A model generated the notes under the pieces. That model saw only the letters and a list, made by a program, of their open reading frames with translations. It searched no databases and was not told the origin of the DNA. DNA of 64,000 bases from Pseudomonas arcuscaelestis (GTDB taxonomy: Bacteria > Pseudomonadota > Gammaproteobacteria > Pseudomonadales > Pseudomonadaceae): positions 186,001 to 250,000 of the forward strand of contig NZ_JACOPV010000003.1 of assembly GCF_016881005.1 (NCBI RefSeq). Direction: 5' to 3'. The translations under genes were made by a program, and so were the position numbers. Positions 8,467 through 17,469 of the stretch are shown here, piece by piece (position 1 is the first letter of the stretch; the number at the start of each line of letters is the position of its first letter).

Positions 8467-10998
8467 ATGTCCCAGCTTAACCCCTACGATTCCTCCTTCG
8501 CCGGCCTTGCCCGACTCGCACCGGGCCACATGTTGCGCCCACGCTTGAGCGAGGCACTGCTCAGCGCCCAGTGCCGCTTGCGTTTGCTTTGTGCCCCAGC
8601 GGGCAGCGGTAAAAGTGCTTTGTTGAGTGAGTGTGCCAAGCACTGCCCGGCAGATACCCGCGTGGTCTATCTGAACCTTCGCGGCAAGGCCATGGGTGCT
8701 GAAGCTTTCAGGCAACAATTGGCGCAGGCCCTGGGCGTGTGCGCCAACGATCCCCAACAGCTCAAACGTCAGCTCGACAACGCCGGCCCAGGCTTGTGGC
8801 TGGTGATCGACGATTACCCGCGGCTGCCCGATAGCGACCTGGATGCGCTGCTCAACGAGTTGATCCTGGGCGCGTGCGCACACGTGAGCTGGTGGTTGGC
8901 CTGTCGCCGCCGACCGGCCTTGCAATTGACGCGGTTGCTGCTCGATGGCGACCTGTTCGAGTTAGGCAGTGCCGAGCTTGGTTTCAATGAGCACGAACTT
9001 CACCAACTGTTGCAGCAGCGCTCGCCGCACGGGTCGTGGCCGGTTATCAGTGATGTGCATAAGGACTCGCAGGGTTGGTGCGCGGGAATACGCTTGTACC
9101 TGCTGGCGTTGAAAACCCAGACTGAGCCGCCGCCTTTCGACTCGCTCAATGCTGTGCTGTTCGAGTATCTGCGCCGCGAGCTGCTCGACGACCTGCCCGA
9201 GCAGTGGCGTCAGGCTCTGTTTACCCTTGCGCAGCTTCCGTACTTCGACGCAGGCCTGTGCGAGCATCTGCTCGGTGTAGGCGAAGGTGCCGGGTTGCTT
9301 GAGCAATTGAGCGCTTGCGGGTTGTTCATCGAGTCGGTGGGCAACGATGGCCAGGTCTATCAAGTGCATGCCGCGGTCAAGGGGCCACTGGCCGGACAAT
9401 TGCCGGAGACCCTGGCCAAGTCTGTGTTTCGCAGGGCCTGCCAGTGGTACGTGACCCAGGACAACGTTCGTTTGGCGCTGGAATACGCGGTGCGTGCCGA
9501 ACAACCGGAGATGGCCGCCAGCCTGATGCAACGTTTTACCGGTGATTCCTTATTGCAGGGCCGCAGCCTGGCGCAGTTGATGCAATGGCGCCGTGAATTG
9601 CCGATGGAATTGTTAACCGGCAACCCGCGCTTGTTGATACTCAACGCCTGGGCGTTGCTGCTCAGCGGTCGACTTGACGAAGCCCAGAGTTATACCGAGC
9701 AACTGGCGCGCTTCCTGCCGCAACCTGACGCTGGACGTCAGTTCGAACTCATCGCCCAGTGGAAGGCCCTGCGCGGCAATATTGCCTTTCACCGAGGACA
9801 GGGCGAACAGGCTCAACGTTGGCTGAGCGAGGCGGTTGACGAACTGCCCGAACGGTCGTGGAGCCAGCGCCTGTTCAGCATGGCACTGCTGGTGGAACTG
9901 GCACTGATTGCGGGGCATCTGGATCAGGCCCTGGAACTCAACCGCCAGGCCACCAAACAAGCGCGCCAGCATGCCAGTCTGGCAATGGAAAGCGTAATGG
10001 CCCTGGGGCATGTCAAGTTATTGGAAATTCGCGGTGAACTGCTGCGTGCCGAGACCTTGCTCAAGCGTCTGTACACCGAGTTGTCAAATGCCTGGGGCGC
10101 TGAAGCGAGCCCTATGCGCGGGCGGGTGCAACTGCGCATGGCGTCTATCCTGGTGCAGTTGGGACGTTACCCGGAGGCAGAAAAGGCGTTTCACGCAGGA
10201 ATGCAGGAGTGCCAGTTGTGCGAAGACCCCGCAGCATTCTGGGGGTTTTTGGGCCTGGCCGAGCTCGATGCTGTGCAGGGCGATCTGTCTCGTGCGTTCT
10301 CGCGGATTTCCGATGCCGAACGCGCCATGCAGTACAACCTGATCAGCGAAACGCTGTACCAGGGCTTGGTGCTGCGGGCCAAGGCGCGACTGTGGTTACG
10401 CCAGGGCCGCGCGACGCAAGTGGAGAAAGCGCTGGCCGCGTTGCCCAAGGCCGCCTTGGATTATTCACCCTACGGCGCCCCGGATTTGCACCTGCGCTTG
10501 TACCTGTTGCAACTGCAATCGAGCATTGCCGCCAACGTGAACGAGCCGGCGCTGGACAAACTTGTGCAGTTGTATGCGCTGGCGCAGCAGCAAGGACGCC
10601 GCGCCCTGGCCTGCGAAGTGGGATTCAGCCTCGCCGAGGCATTGCACGCCGCCAACAAGCCCGCACAGGCCAAGCAAACGCTGTTGGATGCGCTTGCCCA
10701 GGCCAGGCACATGGGTTTGGCGAGTGTCGAGCGTGCATTCGCCTCGCGCAACCCGGCGTTGGCACGCTGGGCTGGTGAAGCCAACAGCAATGAAAGTGAA
10801 CCCGCTGCATTGTTGAGTCGGCGGGAAATGGACGTCCTCAAGCTTATCGCCCAGGGGTTCTCCAACCAGCAAATTGCCGAAAGCCTGTTTATCTCCTTGC
10901 ACACGGTGAAAACCCACGCCCAGCGAATCAATTTCAAACTTGGTGTAGAGCGCCGCACTCAGGCGGTGGCAAGGGCCAAGGAATTGGGCTTGAACTGA
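8467..10998 (+). CDS. MalT-like LuxR-family transcriptional regulator with ATPase domain
   Basis: 843 residues from ATG 8467. The frame is open further up, but only TTG and GTG starts without ribosome sites are available there. A Walker A motif (APAGSGKSALL, about 43-53) opens a STAND/NB-ARC-type ATPase domain. The middle is helical and TPR-like, and a LuxR helix-turn-helix is at the C-terminus (SRREMDVLKLIAQG, then HTVKTH). This is the LAL/MalT architecture of an inducer- and ATP-dependent activator. Such regulators often lie beside DUF1302/DUF1329 genes, so these or the alkylsulfatase are likely targets. It ends exactly where the convergent kinase gene ends (TGATCA). Confidence 0.9.
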   Translation: MSQLNPYDSSFAGLARLAPGHMLRPRLSEALLSAQCRLRLLCAPAGSGKSALLSECAKHCPADTRVVYLNLRGKAMGAEAFRQQLAQALGVCANDPQQLKRQLDNAGPGLWLVIDDYPRLPDSDLDALLNELILGACAHVSWWLACRRRPALQLTRLLLDGDLFELGSAELGFNEHELHQLLQQRSPHGSWPVISDVHKDSQGWCAGIRLYLLALKTQTEPPPFDSLNAVLFEYLRRELLDDLPEQWRQALFTLAQLPYFDAGLCEHLLGVGEGAGLLEQLSACGLFIESVGNDGQVYQVHAAVKGPLAGQLPETLAKSVFRRACQWYVTQDNVRLALEYAVRAEQPEMAASLMQRFTGDSLLQGRSLAQLMQWRRELPMELLTGNPRLLILNAWALLLSGRLDEAQSYTEQLARFLPQPDAGRQFELIAQWKALRGNIAFHRGQGEQAQRWLSEAVDELPERSWSQRLFSMALLVELALIAGHLDQALELNRQATKQARQHASLAMESVMALGHVKLLEIRGELLRAETLLKRLYTELSNAWGAEASPMRGRVQLRMASILVQLGRYPEAEKAFHAGMQECQLCEDPAAFWGFLGLAELDAVQGDLSRAFSRISDAERAMQYNLISETLYQGLVLRAKARLWLRQGRATQVEKALAALPKAALDYSPYGAPDLHLRLYLLQLQSSIAANVNEPALDKLVQLYALAQQQGRRALACEVGFSLAEALHAANKPAQAKQTLLDALAQARHMGLASVERAFASRNPALARWAGEANSNESEPAALLSRREMDVLKLIAQGFSNQQIAESLFISLHTVKTHAQRINFKLGVERRTQAVARAKELGLN

Positions 10999-11523
10999 TC
11001 AGCCGGGCGGGGTTGCAGGCAACTGCAGGAACGCCGCAATCTGCCGGGCACCGCGCAAGTGAATCACCGGCACCTGTGGTCCTACGGTCAGACGCACCGC
11101 TTCGATAGAAGGGCGATACTCGCGGTCGAAGCGCCACACGTACTTGAGAAAGTTGAGGAACTCCCTGTCGAGTTTTTCGCTGCAGCCTACCGGCATATCG
11201 GCGCGAGGCCGATTCAGGGCACTGCGCATCGCTACCCTGGCAAGGCAGGTGAGGCGGGGCGTGTCCAGCCAGATGACCAGCTGCGCGCGAGGAAGGCGCA
11301 GGTCAAAGGTGCGCCGGGCATAGTTGCCCTCGCAGATCCAGGCGTCCGCCGCCACTGCCGTGGTAACCCGGGCGCGGAAGGCCTGGGCGTCGGGCTCTGT
11401 CCAGCCGGGTTCCCAGAACAACCTGTCCAGATGTACCACCGGTACGCCCAGGCGCTTGGCCAAGGCTCGCGCCAGAGTCGACTTGCCACTGCCGGAGTTG
11501 CCTAGAATGACGATACGCGGCAT
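10999..11523 (-). CDS. P-loop nucleotide kinase-like protein (topology-modulation/FlaR type)
   Basis: 174 residues. A perfect P-loop GNSGSGKST at residues 8-16, followed by LARALAKRLG and HLDRLFW, is the pattern of adenylate-kinase-like proteins annotated as topology modulation protein or AAA family. Basic LID-like segments follow, and the length is normal. The physiological substrate is unknown. It stands alone, converging on the LuxR gene with no gap. Confidence 0.82.
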   Translation of the reverse strand: MPRIVILGNSGSGKSTLARALAKRLGVPVVHLDRLFWEPGWTEPDAQAFRARVTTAVAADAWICEGNYARRTFDLRLPRAQLVIWLDTPRLTCLARVAMRSALNRPRADMPVGCSEKLDREFLNFLKYVWRFDREYRPSIEAVRLTVGPQVPVIHLRGARQIAAFLQLPATPPG

Positions 11524-11647
11524 GGGGGAGTCCGTTCCGAAAAAAGTCGGCGATTGTGCCGCTTTTACCGGTGCAGGAGAAGAGCGTCAGGCCTTGCTGC
11601 TGGCACGCGCGAGGCGCGATGGTTGCAGACCCAGGGCGCGATATTGA

Positions 11648-11752
11648 CCTGGGCCGAAGCTGGCCGGCGTCGATAATCTGTTCTACTGGCATCAGGAATC
11701 GGTCAACCATCCGGCCCGTGATGCGTTTGTCGCGCTGCTGCGCACGGGCTGA
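11648..11752 (+). pseudogene. Possible C-terminal gene remnant
   Basis: A 34-codon open stretch ends at TGA 11750-11752 and reads ...GVDNLFYWHQESVNHPARDAFVALL.. in part (Tyr-Trp-His, then Pro-Ala and a hydrophobic last helix). This resembles the last helix of some LysR regulators. A stop (11645-11647) lies directly upstream in frame and no start or DNA-binding part is present. I read it as a relic in the 291-bp gap between the kinase and the MFS pseudogene; the family is uncertain. Confidence 0.3.
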
Positions 11753-11814
11753 GTTTGGCGATGTTCAGTGCCTCTGTGCATGGCTCGCAAGCTCTGGTTG
11801 ATCGCCTGCGCAAG

Positions 11815-12988
11815 CTAGTGTGAGTCGGCGATTTCCTGCGGGGCTTTGCTCATGCTCATGGCAAGCGCCAGTAGCAAGGCAATCGTGGCAGAGCCACCCA
11901 GTAGGTAGAGGTTTTCCCTCAAGCCCAGGCTGTCGACGATTTGTCCGCCTGTCCATGATCCCGCAGCAATGGCGATATTGAATACGCTCACATACAGCGC
12001 GGTGGCGATTTCCAGCCCCCGAGGCGCGGCTTTCATTATCCAGGTCATCAAGCTGACCGAGACGCCGCCGTAGGCCAGGCCCCAGGCCAGCAGCACCAGA
12101 CCACCGCCCAAGTGCGAGCCGCCGATGCTCAGGAACAGGGCAGGGGTCAGCAGTAGGCCCAGGGCAATTGCCATCAGGGTTTGCGCTGTGCGCCGTGCTG
12201 CGATGATCCCGGCCAGGAAGTTACCGGCGATACCGGCAATGCCGTAACCGAACAGCAACGCGCCAATCCACTGGGCCTCGAAGCCCGATACCGACATCAG
12301 CAGCGGACGAACGTAGGTAAAAGTGGCGAAGTGGCCGGCGACCAGCATCAAGGTCAGGCCCAGGCCGTATTGCAAGCGACGATTGCCAAACTGCTGAAGG
12401 AACAGGCGCACGCTGGCAGAACGCTCGACGGTAAGTGCGGGGATGAAAGCGAGGTGCAGCACCAGCACCACTGCGTTGAGCGCGGCCATGGCGCCGAAGG
12501 CCCAGCGCCATCCTGCGAAGTCGCCAATCAGTGCCCCAAGCGGCACGCCGAGAACCGAAGCTGCTGCTACCCCACCGAAAATGATCGACGTTGCCAGCCC
12601 TATGGCGTCGCGCCGAACGAGCCGCGGTGCCAAGCCGCCAGCGATGGCCCAGATACCGCCCATGCACAGGCCGACGACAATCCGCGCCGCGAGCATCCAG
12701 ACAATGTCTGGTGCCAGCGCCGAGGCGATGTTGGCCAGCATCAGCAGGCCCAGCAATGCGCAAAGAATTGTGCGCCTCTCGATACCGCCAGCGGCGATGA
12801 TCACGACCGGTGCGAACAAGGCCGCGAGCAGTGCCGGTGGAGGTGTCCAGGCTAGCGGCAATGGTTGTCAGCAGACCCACAGGCAGCATCTCGGTTGTCA
12901 CCACAGAGAAGGTGGCAAAACCGACCGCAATCACTGCCAGCCAGGAATGTGCTGTTGAGGAGGTGCTCGTGGTTGCAGATGTATTCAT
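11815..12988 (-). pseudogene. Frameshifted MFS transporter (NepI/sugar-efflux-like)
   Basis: Two frames together make one MFS protein. ATG 12988 opens frame 1 (cytosolic tail, then the TTEMLPVGLLTTIA first-helix motif common in Bcr/NepI-like exporters) and runs to about 12830. A second frame then supplies the rest (PALLAALFAPVV onward, about 340 residues with ten hydrophobic segments) to the stop at 11815. At the junction the bases ACCGGCACTGC are read as TGTA in frame 1 and PALL in frame 2. The expected loop and start of helix 2 between them are missing, which fits a deletion of roughly 29 bp between short direct repeats. A TTG at 12861 could start a truncated product. A sequencing error is the alternative. 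Confidence 0.75.
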
Positions 12989-14229
12989 GATTCAAATCCC
13001 TGAAGTGCATTAACGTCTATCACGCAACCGCCGGTGATAGCTTTATCATTGGCGCGCAAGCGCTGATAGGCACACAGTGCCACCAGCAACAACAAGGCCG
13101 CGGCGCATAACGCGACGTAGAATCCTGCCGGGGCGTTCCAGCTGTCGACGACCTGTCCAGATGCTGCCGCTCCCAGGGCTACACCGACATTCAGTCCGGC
13201 CAACAACCAGGTCATGCCCTCAGTCAGTTGATGCTCGGGAACCAGACGTTCCACCAGCGACATGGCCACGATCATGGTGGGAGCAAAGAACAACCCGGCT
13301 ACCAGTACGGCGCCCGCCAGGGTCGCAATACTGCCGGCCAGGAGCAGCGGTAGCGTCGTTGCCGCCGTGGCCAAACTGCCCAGCAACAGCAGGCGGTGCA
13401 AGGGCATCTGCAGCTTGAGCGTGCCAAATAGCAGCCCAGCCAGGCACGAGCCGCCAGCGTAGGCCGACAGCACCAGACTGGCTGCAGCCGGTTTGTCCAG
13501 TTGTTCGGCGAAGGCCACGCTGACGATGTCCACGGTGCCGACGATGATGCCCATGGCGACCATCAGCAGCGCCAGCAACCTTACGTTGGCGATGCCGATC
13601 ACCGACTTGCTGTTTTGAGTGGCCGTACTCTGATTCAGGACCGCAGGTTCGCTGCCGCGCTGGGCGAGCAGGGCGAATACGCCGAGTATCAGCAGCACTG
13701 CCGCTGCCAGCAGGCCGGCTTGCGCGAACATCGCCACCGATAGCCCCACTGCCAACGGCGGGCCGGCAATAAAGGTGGCTTCATCGAATACGGTTTCCAA
13801 CGAGTAGGCGGTCTGCAAGCGTGGCTGGCCACGGTAGATTGCCGTCCAACGGGCACGCACCATCGCCGACATGCTGGGCATGAAACCGGTCAGCAGCGCG
13901 CCCAGGAACAATGTCCAGTCGGCGGCATGCCACCAGGCACTGACAAGCACAATCAGCATCCCCATGACACTGATGGCAGTTGCTGCGGGCAGCACGCGGC
14001 GTTGCCCATGGCGATCTACCAGGCGTGAGATCTGCGGTGACAGCAGCGCATAGGTCAACACAAAGGTGGCCGATACTGCCCCAGCGAGCGCGTAGCTTCC
14101 GCGCAATTGCGCGAGCATGGTAATGATGCCGATGCCCGTCATCGGCAGGGGAATACGTGCAAGCAGACCCGCCAAGGCAAAACCTCGCGTGCCGGGTGCA
14201 GCAAAAAGTTGTCGATAAGGGTTGGCCAT
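12985..14229 (-). CDS. MFS transporter, drug-efflux-like
   Basis: 414 residues from ATG 14229, chosen because GGAG (CGCGGAGAACAAG) sits just upstream. The open frame runs on to 14409 but would cross the TetR promoter. Twelve hydrophobic segments and the loop-2 motif RLVDRHGQRR fit a major facilitator. It is divergent from the TetR gene, with operator-like repeats between them, so it is probably the exporter that this TetR controls. The stop overlaps the start of the frameshifted MFS gene by 4 bp, so the two may once have formed an operon. The substrate is unknown. Confidence 0.88.
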   Translation of the reverse strand: MANPYRQLFAAPGTRGFALAGLLARIPLPMTGIGIITMLAQLRGSYALAGAVSATFVLTYALLSPQISRLVDRHGQRRVLPAATAISVMGMLIVLVSAWWHAADWTLFLGALLTGFMPSMSAMVRARWTAIYRGQPRLQTAYSLETVFDEATFIAGPPLAVGLSVAMFAQAGLLAAAVLLILGVFALLAQRGSEPAVLNQSTATQNSKSVIGIANVRLLALLMVAMGIIVGTVDIVSVAFAEQLDKPAAASLVLSAYAGGSCLAGLLFGTLKLQMPLHRLLLLGSLATAATTLPLLLAGSIATLAGAVLVAGLFFAPTMIVAMSLVERLVPEHQLTEGMTWLLAGLNVGVALGAAASGQVVDSWNAPAGFYVALCAAALLLLVALCAYQRLRANDKAITGGCVIDVNALQGFES

Positions 14230-14280
14230 CTTGTTCTCCGCGGAGCGATTGCTTGCCTTGGCGTGGCAGTATGATGACAA

Positions 14281-14353
14281 TACATACGTAGCGTATGAAT
14301 AGCAGTGTATATACATACGCAGTGAATGTAAACAAACATGCATGGCGTATGTA
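14281..14353. promoter_or_regulatory. TetR operator cluster between MFS and tetR
   Basis: The octamer TACATACG occurs at 14281-14288 and 14312-14319, and inverted at 14346-14353. The first copy forms a palindrome CATACG-TAG-CGTATG (14283-14297). The second begins TACAT-N9-ATGTA (14312-14330), like AcrR/TtgR-type operators. The last copy abuts the tetR ribosome site, which fits autorepression as well as control of the divergent exporter. Confidence 0.72.
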
Positions 14354-14365
14354 AGGAGAAACGCA

Positions 14366-14953
14366 ATGGCCCGCCGTACCCGCGCCGATATGGAAGAAAC
14401 CCGCGCCACCTTGCTGGCGACAGCTCGCCAGGTATTCAGTGAATGCGGCTATGCCGATACTTCGATGGATGACCTTACCGCACAGGCAGGCCTTACTCGA
14501 GGAGCGCTCTATCATCATTTTGGTGACAAGAAGGGCCTGCTGGCGGCAGTAGTAACACAGATCGATACCGAGATGGATGCACGCCTGCAGGCCATCTCTG
14601 ACAGCGCCGAGAACCCTTGGGATGGTTTTCGCCACCGCTGCCATGGCTATCTGCAAATGGCCCTGGAACCGGAAATCCAGCGCATCGTGTTGCGCGATGC
14701 GCGGGCGGTGCTAGGTGGTGCATCGCCGGATTCGCAGCGTCATTGCCTTGAATCGATGCAGCAGCTGATCGTTAATCTCATTGAGAAGGGAATGGTGGCC
14801 AAGGCCGAGCCTCAAGCGCTGGCAGCGTTGATCTATGGCAGTCTGGCTGAAGCGGCGTTCTGGATCGCGGACGGTGAAGACGGTAATGCTCGATTGGCGC
14901 AAAGCGTTGCTGCGTTGGAGTTGCTGTTGCGTGGTTTGTTGCTCGAACGCTAA
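14366..14953 (+). CDS. TetR/AcrR-family repressor
   Basis: 195 residues from ATG 14366, with AAGGAG eight bases upstream. The N-terminal helix-turn-helix (about 10-56) has the standard TetR pattern: TRATLLATARQVFSECGY, then MDDLTAQAGLTRGALYHHF. The C-terminal ligand domain is AcrR-like. It is divergent from an MFS exporter and preceded by repeated TACATACG elements, so a drug-responsive local repressor is the natural reading. The ligand is unknown. Confidence 0.92.
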   Translation: MARRTRADMEETRATLLATARQVFSECGYADTSMDDLTAQAGLTRGALYHHFGDKKGLLAAVVTQIDTEMDARLQAISDSAENPWDGFRHRCHGYLQMALEPEIQRIVLRDARAVLGGASPDSQRHCLESMQQLIVNLIEKGMVAKAEPQALAALIYGSLAEAAFWIADGEDGNARLAQSVAALELLLRGLLLER

Positions 14954-15205
14954 GCCTGTGCGCTGCTGCCCGCCCAGGCTTGCCACGCTTGCAACATGAC
15001 ACGCTGCAAAAATTTTGCACCTACCCCTCATTTTTTTGAATTACCACCCCCTCTTTCATCCCCGGCAGAATCCCACCCCACGTAGTACCCGCAAGCCCAA
15101 CAGAATTCCATCTCCATGGACGGAGCCCATTAGGTATTGCCCTCGCGATACTCAGCCCGGCCCTATTGGTCGGGCTTTTTTTACTGCCAGGTAACTTTTT
15201 ATCCC
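14954..15205. other. Gap with palindrome and leader, tetR to HPP gene
   Basis: 252 bp without a gene. It holds a perfect 7-1-7 palindrome, TGCAAAAATTTTGCA (15005-15019), a T run (about 15030-15037) and an intrinsic terminator just before the next start codon (listed separately). No promoter could be assigned with confidence. Confidence 0.5.
15154..15182 (+). terminator. Intrinsic terminator immediately upstream of the HPP-CBS gene
   Basis: AGCCCGGCC pairs with GGTCGGGCT (one G-T pair) around CTATT and is followed by seven T. It ends only 24 bases before the ATG at 15206. It may end an unseen short transcript, or act as an attenuator in the leader of the next gene. Confidence 0.8.
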
Positions 15206-16363
15206 ATGTCTTCGCGCAGTCTGAACAACTGGTTTACCCGGCTGTTGCCGGCCCCGCTGAACATCCCCCCAAAAGAATGGCTACGCGCAGGCGTGGGGGC
15301 ATTGCTCGGTCTGTTTCTGGCTGGTGCTACCAGCAGTTACGCTTTTGGTAGTGAGGTAGCCTTGCACTTGCTCGGGCCGCTGGCGGCCTCGGCGGTATTG
15401 CTGTTTGCCGTGCATTCCGGGGCATTGGCGCAGCCTTGGCCCTTTATCGGCAGCTATGCCAGTGCAACCCTGGTCGGCCTGGTGCTGCACCATTGGCTGG
15501 GTTCGACGCTGTGGGTGGCCGCGTTGGCGCTTGGCTTGTCGTTGTTGGTGATGTGCCTGTTGCGCTGCCTGCATCCACCCGGCGGCGGCGTCGCGGTCAG
15601 CGTGGTGCTGCTCGACCCCTCGCTCACTGCGTTGGGCGACAAGGTATTCGAACCGATCATGCTCAACGCCTTGGTACTGGTGGCCGTGGCGGTGATTTAC
15701 AACCGTCTTACCGGGGTTCGCTACCCGAAGATGGCGGCGCTGCGAAAGGACCTGCATCACACCGCCGATGTGGCACCGGGAGAGCGGGTCGGCGTCAGTG
15801 GCGCGGACCTGGATCAGGCGCTGGAAGAGTTGGGCGAGTTTGTCGACATCACCCGCGATGAGCTCGAGCGGATCATTGCTGCCACCGAACAACATGCGTT
15901 GCAGCGTAGCCTTGGTGGTATTACAGCTGCTTCGGTCATGTCGCGGGACGTGCAGGAAGCCACGCCGGGAATGACAATGCAGCAGGCCTGGAAAGCGCTC
16001 TCGCGTCATCACTTGAAAGCCTTGCCGGTGCTCGATGAGTCGCGGCAACTGGTGGGCATCGTCACCCTCAGCGACCTAGTGGGAGCAGTCATGGCGCAAC
16101 AGGGGTTCAGTTGGCGCGGGCTGGTGCGTCGTCGTCAGGTGCGAGTTGAGCAGATCATGAGCCGACCGGTCATCACCGTGCGCAGCAAAGAACCGGCTGT
16201 CGCGTTGATTCCTTTACTCAGCGAGCAAGGGCTGCACTGCCTGCCCGTGCTCGAGGGGCAGCAGTTGGTGGGGATGATTACCCAGACTGACTTGATTGCC
16301 GGGCTCAAGCGGCACTTGCTCAGCACCGCAGCACATTCAGATGATCGGGTCCCAGCGTTGTGA
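15206..16363 (+). CDS. HPP family membrane protein with C-terminal CBS pair
   Basis: 385 residues from ATG 15206. An upstream in-frame GTG/ATG at 15137 would place the terminator hairpin inside the coding region, so I reject it. Residues about 20-170 are an HPP domain with four to five membrane segments and the HPPGGG motif that names the family. Residues about 245-375 form two CBS motifs (MSRDV..., then MSRPVITVRSKEPA), probably an adenylate-sensing module. HPP proteins have been linked to nitrite transport in plants and cyanobacteria; a transport role here is inferred. The 3' end overlaps the convergent LysR gene by 27 bp. Confidence 0.88.
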   Translation: MSSRSLNNWFTRLLPAPLNIPPKEWLRAGVGALLGLFLAGATSSYAFGSEVALHLLGPLAASAVLLFAVHSGALAQPWPFIGSYASATLVGLVLHHWLGSTLWVAALALGLSLLVMCLLRCLHPPGGGVAVSVVLLDPSLTALGDKVFEPIMLNALVLVAVAVIYNRLTGVRYPKMAALRKDLHHTADVAPGERVGVSGADLDQALEELGEFVDITRDELERIIAATEQHALQRSLGGITAASVMSRDVQEATPGMTMQQAWKALSRHHLKALPVLDESRQLVGIVTLSDLVGAVMAQQGFSWRGLVRRRQVRVEQIMSRPVITVRSKEPAVALIPLLSEQGLHCLPVLEGQQLVGMITQTDLIAGLKRHLLSTAAHSDDRVPAL

Positions 16364-17203
16364 CCAGTCGCTGTCACCGTTGGCCACCACCTGACGCAAT
16401 ATTCTGAAGGCTTTTTGCAGGGCTTCAGTATCGCGCTCGCGGGCGTGTACCAGGTAGGTGGGATAGGTGAATTCCGGCGCCTGCGGCACGCGCTCGAAGA
16501 TGCCGCTGTCCAGGTAGCTCTGTACCACCCGGGTGCGGAAATAGCCGCTGCCACCGTTTTCGAGAATGAACTGCAGCGCCAGGGGGCCGAGGTTGAAGCT
16601 CAGCGCCGGGCGCGCGCATTCTGGCAGGGCAGCGTCATGCTGACGGCGAAAGGCCTGACCCCAGTCGATGTAGATGTAGGGTTCGGGTTTGTCCTTGCGG
16701 CGGATACGGATGAGTTTTTCTTCCATCAGTTGCTCTACCTGCAAGCCCGGGCCATAGGTAGGTTGATACACCAGCACCGCGTCGAGAACACCCATTTCCA
16801 GCTTGCGCAGCAATGATTCGCCGTCGCTGACTTCGTTGCGAATGGCGTGGCTGGGCATGCTTTGGTGCAAAGCGCTGACCCAATCGAGCACCATCGGATT
16901 ACCCAGGCTCACTTCGCCGCCGATGTGCAGTACTTGATGACACCCTTCGGGTAATGGCAGGTCGCGGCGGGCGGCTTCCCAGGTTTGTACCAGTTGGTTG
17001 GCGTAGACCACGAAGGCTTCGCCATCGGCAGTCAGACTGGCGCCGCTGCGGCTGCGAATGAACAGTTGGCAGGACAGCTGCTGTTCGAGCTTCTGCACGC
17101 GGGCGGTGATGGCGGTCTGGGTGACATGCAGGCGTTCGGCAGCGGAAACCAGGCTGCCACTGCGGACAACTTCAAGAAAGGTGCGGGCGAGCTCGATATC
17201 CAT
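16337..17203 (-). CDS. LysR-family transcriptional regulator
   Basis: 288 residues. An N-terminal winged helix-turn-helix (MDIELARTFLEVVRSGSL, then AAERLHVTQTAITARVQKLE) is followed by a periplasmic-binding-like effector domain, the standard LysR layout and size. No divergent gene lies beside it; instead a repeat-rich 668-bp gap follows its start. Its targets cannot be read from context. Confidence 0.92.
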   Translation of the reverse strand: MDIELARTFLEVVRSGSLVSAAERLHVTQTAITARVQKLEQQLSCQLFIRSRSGASLTADGEAFVVYANQLVQTWEAARRDLPLPEGCHQVLHIGGEVSLGNPMVLDWVSALHQSMPSHAIRNEVSDGESLLRKLEMGVLDAVLVYQPTYGPGLQVEQLMEEKLIRIRRKDKPEPYIYIDWGQAFRRQHDAALPECARPALSFNLGPLALQFILENGGSGYFRTRVVQSYLDSGIFERVPQAPEFTYPTYLVHARERDTEALQKAFRILRQVVANGDSDWSQRWDPII

Positions 17204-17283
17204 GGGGTTGCCGGATGGTAAAGGTTGCCCATTCTAGAGTGTTTGCACTGAAAAGGGGCGGCTCCGGCAGTAATATTGCTTCG

Positions 17284-17335
17284 CGATCATCCGGCCCTGC
17301 GCTGCGCTCCGGGTTCCCTCATTCCACCTTTGCTT
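17284..17335 (+). repeat. Partial copy of the dispersed repeat
   Basis: ATCCGGCCCT, CTGCGCTCCGGG and CCCTCATTCCACC recur here nearly unchanged from 17587-17632 inside the full repeat copy about 300 bp downstream. It is a short degenerate duplicate. Confidence 0.7.
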
Positions 17336-17469
17336 CGTACATCGCCAGCTCAGACACCCTGAATCGTCCCTTCGGTGAGGTCCCGGCGGGAGCGCCCATG
17401 CCAATGGATCAGCAGCTGGCTGTATGTGTCACCGACTACACAATTAGCCTATCGTAGGTGAGAACCAGA

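Noticed and set aside
11556-11801. Protein-coding gene in the 11.5-11.8 kb gap
   Set aside because: The open frames there lack domain character; only a 34-codon tail resembles a real protein end, so I list a remnant instead.
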